Origin: Cellvibrionaceae bacterium
GTDB taxonomy: Bacteria; Pseudomonadota; Gammaproteobacteria; Pseudomonadales; Cellvibrionaceae
Direction of reading: 5' to 3'
Assembly: GCA_019634095.1 (NCBI GenBank)
Contig: JAHQVY010000298.1
Span: 1 to 56,496 of the forward strand
Length of the DNA: 56,496 nucleotides
Positions 9,240 to 18,900 of the stretch are shown here, in pieces. A program made the position numbers and the translations under genes. The notes beneath the pieces were generated by a model. It was given only the letters and a program-made list of their open reading frames with translations, was not told where the DNA came from and did no database searches. Positions within the stretch are counted from its first letter, which is position 1; the number at the start of each line of letters is the position of its first letter.

Positions 9240-10049
9240 TTAGTGAAAGATTTTCGCCGCCGAACTCAACCCTTTACCCAAACCGCGATCGGCAATCGCC
9301 ACGAAATGTCGCATTCGCTCGACGCGGCCAATACAAAAGCTGTAATTCAGGTTAAAAAACTTGATGTGCTGTAGCCAGTGCTTGGCATCCACACCAAAGC
9401 GCTCGAGAATAGGCGGCACTGTGTCGGCTATAAAGCCCGTTTTGTGCTCGCAAAATAACCTGCCGGTGCGATCTACCAAATCGAAATAATCGCTGCGGCT
9501 AAACGGCAGAGCGCAATGCTCGGAGCTTTGAGCAGAACCGGAAAACGGCATTAAAGGCGCTTCTGGCAAGCTAGATAAACGCAATAGCGTTTTAATTTGA
9601 CGCTGTTTATTTACGCGACTTTGCAGGCGTTTTTCATCTTTGTTTTTATTATTTTTGTATTTTGCTACATCGTATAAACGTTGTTGAATCGAGGTGAAAT
9701 CACTGTCGATAAGATCCTGTTCCAGGCTCGCGCGCAACGGGTTTAAATCGACATAGGCCATGCAACTCAACAGGGCTGCCCCATCTAACAAGGCTTGGCT
9801 TTTAAACCGCCCCTCCCAAAAGCGCCCTTTGCAGTTTTCTTCCTCGTTTGCCATACGCGCGACAGTTTCGCTAACACAGCGCATAAACCAACTAATACTG
9901 TATAAACGCTCTCGCCACTTTTCGATAATTTCGTAAACCACCGCCAAGCTTGCTTTGTCCAGGGCCTGCGGGTTTTGCAGCCAGCGATCAACGAGCATAT
10001 CGGCTCTATCGACACTGGCGTGCGGCGATTTTTGCGGCTTGCTCGCCAC
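9240..10049 (-). pseudogene. Truncated RAYT-like (REP-associated, Y1 superfamily) transposase
   Basis: The 269-residue frame matches the C-terminal two-thirds of the gammaproteobacterial transposases related to REP-associated tyrosine transposases. The diagnostic block is ISWFMRCVSETVARMANEE, CKGRFWEGRFKSQALLD and MAYVDLNPLRA. The N-terminal HUH metal-binding motif and the catalytic tyrosine region are absent. The N-terminal side instead runs into an unrelated frame (start near 10117, reading ICAQTFSEWRASRKNRR), which may be the head of another small mobile-element ORF. The gene is therefore likely inactive. It sits between asnS and the acyltransferase genes, so it marks the downstream edge of the biosynthetic region. 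Confidence 0.7.
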
Positions 10050-10181
10050 TCGCTAAACGTTTGTGCGCAGATGTCGAGAGGTGACTGTGGGCTTGATTCG
10101 TTGGACTTGGTTATCATGGTTATTGCCTTCTGTTGTTTGGTGAGGAGAGTAAACCATGTTGAAGGGGCTAAGTTGAGCTAG

Positions 10182-10322
10182 ACTGCCGTAAACTCACTTA
10201 GCTTTGATCTCGATTCATTTAATAAGCTCGTTAAACAAATCGAAGCGTTAGCTAGAGCTGGAGCGGATATTGATCCAGAAAATTTTTATCCACCTGTTAA
10301 GCTGCATAAAGGGCACCGCTAA
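10182..10322 (+). pseudogene. C-terminal remnant of a small unidentified protein
   Basis: An open frame without a start codon reads SLSFDLDSFNKLVKQIEAL, then ARAGADIDPENFYPPVKLHK, to a TAA at 10320-10322. The composition looks protein-like (amphipathic helix, then a proline-rich tail), but I do not recognise the family. A TAG precedes the first in-frame codons and no start or ribosome site is present, so I treat it as the tail of a deleted gene. It could be spurious. Confidence 0.3.
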
Positions 10323-10532
10323 AAATAGTAATTTTTTCTTAGTTCAAGGAAGCACCGCACGGCTGACTGCAGAATGCAGGAGTTATAACAGCGCAGAACG
10401 CCAATGCCGGGAGCCGCAGTTATCGTACCCTCGGGTATTACTGGAGTAAATGAGGGTTTGAGTACGGAGCTGACGCCGAAATTGGAAAAAGTACATTTTT
10501 GGAGGTACACTATAACATGAATAGAATATCAA

Positions 10533-11498
10533 TCACGAAACAAGCCAGGTGGTCAATTGGCTTTCCAATTTAGAAACCCACTCAATATCTTTGCCAAACT
10601 GGTTTATAACCTCAATTTTTTTTGATGAAGAATTTTTATTCAGCAAATAAGACACTGATGTAGAAAGGGTTCCCGAAGGCCCTACATCGATATAAATATG
10701 GCTTCCAGATTTTTCGATTTTGTTGACTGCATTCATAAGATTAACGGGCTCACGAATTACTCGCCAAAAATATTCCTCAGAATATTCTTCTATTTTTGAA
10801 GATTCAACAGAAGAATAAACCGGATATCTAGGCCGCCTAAAGTTTAGTGAACAACATAACCTTTTTAGCTCCTCGGAAACATTCTCCAACACTTCCGAGT
10901 GAAATCCATACTTCACAGAAAGCCTATGTGTCAGAACATTTCTGGATTCTAAAAAGTGCTGCAACCTTAAAACATCGTCTAATAGACCACTAACCACAAA
11001 ATTATTTTCGAAATTTCTACCCGAAACCGTACAATTAGCAAACGCTTCGGAATAACTATTAATAATGTTTTCACTATCAACAATAGCAAGCATGGCCCCA
11101 ATAGGGCAACTTTCCTCCAGCGTTCTAGCTACATCAACAGCGAAAACTAACCCCTCCTCTATTGTCAAGGCATCGGAAACAACTGCCGCTGTCATTTCTC
11201 CAAGACTATAACCTAACAAGCAATCGGGTAATATTCTCTTTTCAATCAGCATTCGTGACAAGCTATATTCGATTGATAATAGCGCCGGGTTTGAATGCAA
11301 AATCCGATCAAATTTTTCACTTTTTTCGTTTCGATAATAGATAATATCAACTAGTGATTCGCCAATTAAGTCTTCCACAATTTTTGAACAAAAATTCATC
11401 CATAAGCGAAATCTCGGATTATTTTCAAAAAGCTCCCGCCCCATTTGAAAGTACTGAGAGCCTTGCCCAGAAAACATAAAAACAATTGGCATACTCAT
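10533..11498 (-). CDS. Discrete acyltransferase-family protein, probable acyl hydrolase of a trans-AT PKS
   Basis: The 321-residue single-domain AT fold has the FSGQGSQ opening, the nucleophile motif GYSLGE near residue 97, and an active-site histidine in YGFHSEV. Malonyl-specific enzymes usually carry GHSLGE and AFHS. Deviations at both sites, and its pairing with a second AT, resemble the PedC-type acyl hydrolases that clear stalled chains from carrier proteins in trans-AT systems. A second transferase with another substrate is the alternative. Its ATG overlaps the stop of the upstream acyltransferase by four bases (ATGA), so the two are translationally coupled. The gene is visibly more AT-rich than the synthase genes and is the last of the operon. 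No convincing terminator follows. Confidence 0.8.
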   Translation of the reverse strand: MSMPIVFMFSGQGSQYFQMGRELFENNPRFRLWMNFCSKIVEDLIGESLVDIIYYRNEKSEKFDRILHSNPALLSIEYSLSRMLIEKRILPDCLLGYSLGEMTAAVVSDALTIEEGLVFAVDVARTLEESCPIGAMLAIVDSENIINSYSEAFANCTVSGRNFENNFVVSGLLDDVLRLQHFLESRNVLTHRLSVKYGFHSEVLENVSEELKRLCCSLNFRRPRYPVYSSVESSKIEEYSEEYFWRVIREPVNLMNAVNKIEKSGSHIYIDVGPSGTLSTSVSYLLNKNSSSKKIEVINQFGKDIEWVSKLESQLTTWLVS

Positions 11499-12730
11499 AT
11501 TTTTTTATGCACCGGCGTCAATTCATCCAAATCAAAATAGCCTTTATAACCTTCCATATATACCGCTGCTCGATGTCCAAACAAAATGATGGCTTGTGTC
11601 CGAGTTTTCAACTCACCATAGTCTTTCATTGTTGATTTCACGACTGATCCAACAGGCAGAGAGCTGTTCCATTTTTTCACTTTCTCATTAGCTGTCTCGG
11701 ATTGAGGCTGTATAGTAGATGCGCTCATCCACTCTTGAATCTTTTCCACCTGGGCGATAGAACCCGAAGCTTTCTCAAACTTTTTTTCTGAATCAGTGTG
11801 ATCGCTAGAGCCAGTAGCGCTACCAGAATATTTTTGAGAAGAGTCCATGCGGATAGTTACTTGCCCGCTCGACACTTGATTTGTATAGTCTTCTTCAAGG
11901 TGAGCTATCATCTTACTTAAGACTTCGCCATTACCAACCTCTTCAAAAGACATTGAGGGTGACAACTTCATAAGATAAAAAATACTTTCATACCAGCGAA
12001 CACCGCTCGAAAGCTGGCTCGACAAATTTTCCACAACACAACCAGGCTCATAAGGTTGGGCGGTAACATTTGAGATCACCTTAGTACACGGATCGTTAAA
12101 CGAAAACTCATTCAAGTATTTTTTGAATTCTTCCCGCGCTGGCTTCATAAATCTGGAATGGAAAGCACCACTGGTATTGAGAGGGTAATATAGTGTCTGA
12201 CCTTCTTGAAAGAAAGCTTGTGCTTGACTTATCTGCTCAGCATCTCCAGAAATAACAATTTGCGATAACGTATTATAGTTTGCCAAGTCAATTTCTAGTA
12301 AATTATTCTTTTCCAATGTTATTTCAATTTCTTCCTTAGAAGAATTCAAAATTGCAGCCATTGCTCCTTTGGGCGCCTTACTCATTAGCTCGCCACGTTT
12401 TTTTACGAGCTTAAGCCCTGTTTCAAAATCAAAACACTCAGCAGCAAGAAGAGCGTTATACTCACCAAGACTATGGCCCGCGAAATAATCTGGCTTTTCA
12501 ACAATCGATTCTAGTTTTTCATAGTATGAAAGAGCATTAACGACATACAAAGCAGGTTGCGTATATTCTGTTTTATTGAGATTCCCATTAGGATTATTTA
12601 AACAAACATCCTCGATCGAATAACCTAAAATATTGTTTGATTTTTCCATTAAACCTGGATATTTCTTAAATAATTCCGCACCCATACCCTTACTTTGGGA
12701 ACCTTGACCTGGAAATACAATAGTTTTCAT
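11495..12730 (-). CDS. Discrete malonyl-CoA acyltransferase (trans-AT)
   Basis: The 411-residue product begins IVFPGQGSQSKGMGAEL, has the nucleophile motif AGHSLGE near residue 88, and has GAFHSRFM near residue 190, the signature of malonyl-specific transferases. After the catalytic fold comes a C-terminal extension of about 110 residues, ending VLFGHRAAVYMEGYKGYFDL-like, that I know from stand-alone trans-AT proteins. It should load malonyl units onto the carrier proteins of the AT-less modules encoded upstream. The start has a strong AGGAG seven bases before the ATG. It lies 260 bases after the end of the giant synthase gene on the same strand and is coupled to the next gene. The base composition is much more AT-rich than the large synthase, hinting at a separate origin. 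Confidence 0.93.
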   Translation of the reverse strand: MKTIVFPGQGSQSKGMGAELFKKYPGLMEKSNNILGYSIEDVCLNNPNGNLNKTEYTQPALYVVNALSYYEKLESIVEKPDYFAGHSLGEYNALLAAECFDFETGLKLVKKRGELMSKAPKGAMAAILNSSKEEIEITLEKNNLLEIDLANYNTLSQIVISGDAEQISQAQAFFQEGQTLYYPLNTSGAFHSRFMKPAREEFKKYLNEFSFNDPCTKVISNVTAQPYEPGCVVENLSSQLSSGVRWYESIFYLMKLSPSMSFEEVGNGEVLSKMIAHLEEDYTNQVSSGQVTIRMDSSQKYSGSATGSSDHTDSEKKFEKASGSIAQVEKIQEWMSASTIQPQSETANEKVKKWNSSLPVGSVVKSTMKDYGELKTRTQAIILFGHRAAVYMEGYKGYFDLDELTPVHKKI

Positions 12731-12853
12731 AGAAACTCCTATCAGCAGTCTAATTTAAATCTTTTATCCAGGATGTCCTTTTTATGTGTCTCCTTCCGAT
12801 TCTGGATTTGGACGCCGGATCACTACCCGTTCTACTAAAGTTTATGGATGTCC

Positions 12854-12901
12854 ATTACATCCTCACTACATCCTTTACTATCCTCATTACTATCTTCTTT
12901 A
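12854..12901. repeat. 12-bp degenerate tandem repeat between the PKS and AT genes
   Basis: Four units of about 12 bases (ATTACATCCTCA, CTACATCCTTTA, CTATCCTCATTA, CTATCTTCTTTA) fill part of the 260-base gap between the giant synthase and the malonyl-AT gene. GGATGTCC also occurs twice in the gap. No ORF or clear terminator is present. Confidence 0.6.
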
Positions 12902-12989
12902 TTAATTTGTCAGATAGTCTCCGTTTGACTTTACGCTCAATTGATATTTATCGTGAAGGAAATAAGACTTCCACACACACGGGGTTCGA

Positions 12990-15900
12990 TCAGGCCAAAT
13001 CGACGCCGGTTACAGGTGTCATTTGGACGAATTCGCCATTCATTCCAGGCACTTCCCTTGCATAGAGTTGTTTACAATGGCGAACGATCTCTTCAACAGA
13101 ACGAGGCTCAACTAACATCGCCATATGGCTGCTGGAATCAATATCGAACAATTGAAAATCCGGTAATAATTTCTGCCAGGTTTCAACATAAGCTCCCACT
13201 TTAAGTGGAATATTTTCATCCGGGCTGCCAAAATAGGCCTGCAAATTCCCTGAAAACAACCCTTTCTGATTGCGCAGAAAATAACAGCGTACTTCATCGG
13301 GCTTGAGCAGGGGTTTGAGTGTATAGCGGGATATTTGGTACGCAACTTGAACGTTAACCACTTTAGTGATCAGCGCCTCCAGCTTGCTTGCAGACAATTT
13401 CACTCCGCGCTTTTTGGCCTTGTCGATCAGAGCGGCTAAAAAGCTGTTATCGTCCAGGCTGAAGTCCAAATCATCCCAACGTATGCCCACTTGCTCCATT
13501 CGCTCGGGCGCGGTTGCAACCGTTGACAATAAAAATAAATTGGCCGCTTGCAGCGCAAGGGTTTTCTGCGAGCGCACATTGACAGCCTGTAAACCGCTGT
13601 CATCCAGGCTATCAATCATGACAACACTGCGCACCTTCTCGCCTGAATTTTGCAATTGGCGTATGACTTCATAGGCGATCAAACCACCGAGGGAAAAGCC
13701 ACCCAGGTCATAGGGGCCGTTTGCCATTACGGCACGAATTTGGGCGATGTAGTGCGTGGCCATCGCCGCAATACCTTCGATCGGTTCCTCGTCCGTCATC
13801 CAGCCCCGGGCTTGAATACCATAGAAGGGTCGCTCACATTGCGCCGCGATCGAGCGATAACTTTCGACGCCCCCTAAACCACCGTGAAACCAAAACACCG
13901 GCCTACCTGTTTTTACATTATTCAAATGCTGGCGCACACCCTGATCAATGGCGGACGGCCCTTTGTTTTTTCCGACGCTGAGTCGATTCAATAGCTGTTG
14001 CACACTTTGTTCGGGAAACGCCAGCATGGATTTAAGGCAGGCAATCAGATTCGCGCTCATTTCTTTCACGATCTCGGGCGCTAACAGCGATTTGCGGTAG
14101 GCAATAATCAAATACATTTTTCCGTCAGCGTGAACCAATTGATAGAAAAGGCCGGCCACACCAGACCAACCCTCGGCACTTTGATTTGAATGCGCGACGA
14201 TGTATTGCACCCAATCCATATAGAGCGATCGACCCCAGTTGGCTGAGGATTGCAGCGTTCCAGAATCGATGTCACTGACGTTAATCAGCACATTTTGGCT
14301 GCTGGAGCCGAAATATTCCAGGTGATCGAGACCGGCACAGTCGAGCAAGTCTGCAAGTCGGATTTTGCCGTGCGCTAGGTGTTGCCGTGTTTCCCGAGCA
14401 ATGCGTTGAATAAGTCCAGGCAGCATCTCGTCTGTACTAATACTGAGTGGAAAGAACAATGGTTGACTAAAATCGCCCGCGGTATTTTTCAGTGCCACCC
14501 TATCCCTGTGCTGATTCATAAAATGTAACAGCGCACTGCGATTGCCATAAATTTGGGTCAGTAAAATACCGACCGCTGCTGTAAACAATTGGCTTAACGT
14601 CGCTTCATGCTTTTGCCCAAACGCAAAAACTTGCTGAACCAGGACTTCGGGAAACGTCTCCAGTTGCACAGCGACCGCTGCACTTCGCTTGTTGGATGAC
14701 GCGTTATCGGGTTGCCCGGATTGCGTCCTCGGCAATTGCAGTGCGTTTTTAGAAGCCGCTCCTTGCAAAACTTTATCCCAGTACTGCAGTACCGGTGCAG
14801 AACGATATTCCGCATCGTTGAATTGGCGCAAACTGTAATGCCAGTATTGTTCCTTCAACTCGAGTGAAGTGGAATTATTCTGGCCTTTCCCGAGATTGTG
14901 ATAGCGCTTCATTAACTCGGATAAAAGCATTGTGCTAGTAAAGGCATCCGCCAGGCAGTGGTGCATAACAAAGCCCAGGTAATATTTGGCCTCAACGGTA
15001 CAACACCAAAGCTGCATCACCGGCAAACAATCCAGCGGCAGCAGTCGATTGCGCTGCTCCGATATGAAGTTAAAAAAATCATTCAGTTGTTCAAATGCAA
15101 GGGCTTGGATGATATCGCCTTCTATGTGTCTGGATGCGACCTCCTCTGATGCACCCTCTTCTATCCGCGGCGCGATCACTTGCACCCAGGATGACCCTGA
15201 GCGCAAGAACACCGATCTCAACAAGTCGTGATTATTCAACACGGCATTCATCGCCCGATTCAAACGCGCAAGGTCGAGCGTCTTTTCTTTAAGTTCATAC
15301 ACATGTTGCACATTCCAGGCGTACTCCCCCATCACCTCCGAGTGGTACAGGCTGCGATATTGTTCCTGGGATACGGGTGCAATTAGCTGCTTCAGCGGCA
15401 AACCTTCGAGCAACGCACGCGGCTCAGCCTCAGACATGGATTTCAAGGCAGCAGCAATATCCCGCGAGCGATGGGCAACAAAATGACAGCGTTGACCATC
15501 GTGATAGAACGCAATCCCCTGCTCAAGTAGGTCGGTCAGGGCCGGTGAGGCGACATAAGTGGTTGCGTGATCCGCCGTGCCAGCCTCAACACTCACACTG
15601 TAGAGCGCCTCGGGCAGGCTCCCCCACGGACTCTGTTCCGATGAATCCAAGCCCAGCGACTTCCGTTGTTTCGGGTCGAGCCCAGCCTTATCTAGCCAGC
15701 TCGGCACGTCTGCCTCTGCCAGGTTTTTGCGAATCCAATTCTCCAGCAGGCCAACCGTATTGTGTTCAGCCAGCTCTACAATGGTCAGGGACAATTTGAA
15801 GCGCTCGTTGACCTCAGCCACCAAACGCATGCTCATCAGCGAGTCCAGGCCGTATTGATTGAGGGGGGTTGAAAGATCGATTTGCGACGCCTCATAGCCG

Positions 15901-18900
15901 GTAATGCCTGCAATGATTGAGCAAAGGACTTGCTGCGGTTCGCCTATGGGGGACATCGATCCCGCCGCGGCTTTGTGGTCAGACTGCTCACGTCGGCGCC
16001 GCGCCGCGCGAGGCACATCGGTGGTGTCCACCCGGCAAAATCGTTGTTCGAAAGGGTAGGTTGGTAGCGGCATCGGGCGCTTTTCCGCCTCGCTGTATCC
16101 TTCCCCATGGGCAGTGAGGCTGGCGCCGTTCACCCAACTTTCTGCCAGGGGCTTCAGCGCTTCCAAGGACCAGGGGCGTGGCGGCATTTTTTGCCCTTGC
16201 GACGAAATCTTTGGCGGCAAGGTTGCGCCGTGTTGAGTTGCTACGAGCCCTCGATACACACGGCTAAGCCCCAGGTCAAATCCATGGGGCCTGTCCTCTG
16301 TCAAGATGTTACGCAAGGCGCTCCTCAAGGAGTCGAGGCTGCTCGCCACCAATGCGATACGATATGCAAACGCACTTCGTCGCAACAACAGATTCGCCGA
16401 TAACTGATAAAGCCGTTGCGAGCGCCAATCTCCCCCATCGACGTCCACAACGGAGAGCAAGTCTGCACAGCGCTGTCGCAGCGCGGTGGGCGATTTCGCC
16501 GAGAGGCAAATCAAATATGCCGATGGCTGATCATCGTCCTCGCTGAGCGCGCTCTTCTCGTCTGCCACGTCGCTATCGCGCTCAGGGTAATCCGAGAGCA
16601 CAACGTGGACATTTATCCCGGTGGCACCAAAGGAGTTGATCGCCGCGCGCCGCGGGCGCCCTCCTCTATTTTTCGGCCAGGCTCTGTTTTGCCGCACCAC
16701 AAAAAAAGGCGACGTGTCTATATCAAAAGCCGGGTTGATACGGCTGATATTGGGCGTGCCGGGAATTTCCTGGTTTTCCAGCGACAATAGCACCTTAAAT
16801 AAATGATTCATTCCCGATGCTTGAAAAGCATGACCGACGTTATTTTCCACCGTACCGAGGGCGCAATAGCCCACCTTGTCGGTAAAGCGGCGAAAGGCCT
16901 CGCGCAGGGCTTGCACCTCGGTGACGTCCCCTAGGCGAGTACCATTTGCATTCGCCTCCACCATATCAATGGACTCCGGGTCAATTTGACAGCGCTGGTA
17001 AATCTCGCTGATCAATGCCGTGCGCGCACGCACGCTGGGCGCAGCCATACCATTTGTTCGCCCGTTGTGGTTATTGCCCCAGGCATCGACGACCGCATAA
17101 ATCCGATCGCCCTCCGCCAGCGCTTTGTCCAGGGATTTGAGTACCACCACCCCTACGGCCTCCCCCGGCACCATACCCGCGGCGCGCTCATCCAGCGCAG
17201 CCGGTTGCAAGGCGGGGGTAAACAATTGCTGGGCACTGCCCGCCAGTAGGAGATTGGCCGTATTGTTCACCAGTACCCCCCCCGCCAATGCAGCCTCGCA
17301 GCGTCCCGAGGCGATGTGGTCACAGGCCTGGGAAAACGCCAGCAAGGAAGAAGCGCAGGCAGCGTCGACGGAAACAACCGGGCCGGTTAAATTCAGGCTG
17401 TAAGCAACTCGCCCAGCGAGGGCGGATTGAGTCACATGGGGTGAGATCCCGGTAGCATCTCTCAGTAACAGCGTGTAATCGCTGCCGCCGCCGCAAAATA
17501 CCCCCCAGGCTTGACCGGAAAGCTGAAGAGGATCAACACCGGCATGCTCCAATGCCTTCCAAGCTTCCTGTAAATGCAGTCGTTCGGCATTGTCCATCCA
17601 TTCCGCTTCATTGATGGAGAGCTGGAAAAACGCCGGATCAAACCCATCGATATCATCAAGGAAGGCACCGCCACCCGGAACAACATGATTTGCCTGCGTA
17701 TTGCTGGCAAGCTGCAAGTCTTCCATACGCCACAGTCGCTGCGCGCTCACTTCAGACCCGACGGCGCTGCGGCCCGCCTTCAGGAGTTGCCAAAACGCCT
17801 CCGGGGTCTGCGCCCCTGGAAAACGACCGGAGTAGCCGATAATGGCAACAGCGCTTGTCGAATCCCCGGGTTTACTTGTTGGTTTGGCGCTGGTCTTATC
17901 CCTTGGCATTGGGCTTAACACCGCTGCCTTCGGCGCTTCAATTTCTCGCATCAGCCTATCTGCCAACTGGCGAGCGGCGGCAATGTTGGACATGGCCTCG
18001 AAGTGATTGCTGCCTTCGATAATGCCGGTTTTACAGTTGGGCAACAGCGTTTTCCAGGGGCGTAGAAAGGGCGCCAGGGAACCCCGACTCGCTTCGACCC
18101 GGCGCAGGTAGTCCGGGGTGTAGACTTCATTCGAATGGGCGCGGGCACTTTCTGTTTGCATCAACAGGGCATCAAGCACGTTTTCGCTGCCCTCGGGCCA
18201 GGGCTTTGGCCGGTAGGCACAGAGCGCGTGCAAATTGCCAAGGTGCACCGCCGACATTGCGCGCAAGCGCGGTATAAGGTGTTCATCGTCCTGATCCACC
18301 CCCCGAGCACGGATCACCTTCGCCAGTGCTCGCAGGTTTTCCAACTCGTTTCCCAGCGTGCCCGCTGGCTTCCAATCCAAGGCCTTTTTGCGGATTTCCA
18401 GCTCCGACCACCGAATCAAACCCGCCTGCTTCTTGCGCCGAAATTCCGGGTCACCATGCAGTAGCGATATCAGGAGAAAATTGGCGTTCATCAGCCAGTT
18501 TTGTATGGGGTCTGTGCGCCACACAGCCTCGTCTTCCTCACTGCAGATCAGCGGCGCCTCCAGCAAGCGAAGTGTGATGCGAAAATGACCCGATGGGCCC
18601 GGCGTTTGGTGAGCAAGACAAAGCTGCCGAGCAGTCTCGTAAGCAACCGCGCCACCCATCGAAGCGCCGAGAAAATGGTATTCCCCATTGTCCACCACTT
18701 TTGCTATCACAGCGGCAAAGTGCCGTGCCATTGCCTCAACACAGTCGAGGGGTGTCGCATCGTCAAGCATGCCCCTGGCTTTCAGGCCCAACACCCGACA
18801 GCGACCGGCAAAGGCGTCGGCCAGTTTTTGATACACGCCCACGTCGCCGGACATGGGATGAAAACAGAAAACAATGGGACCATCGCCGTGGGTTTGCAGA

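Noticed and set aside
10319-10510. Minus-strand ORF of 63 codons downstream of the acyl hydrolase gene
   Set aside because: No ribosome site, no recognisable protein features and an odd composition; treated as noncoding.
12784-13065. Plus-strand ORF between the malonyl-AT and the giant PKS
   Set aside because: It runs into the antisense of the TE domain, and its free part only reads degenerate 12-bp repeats.
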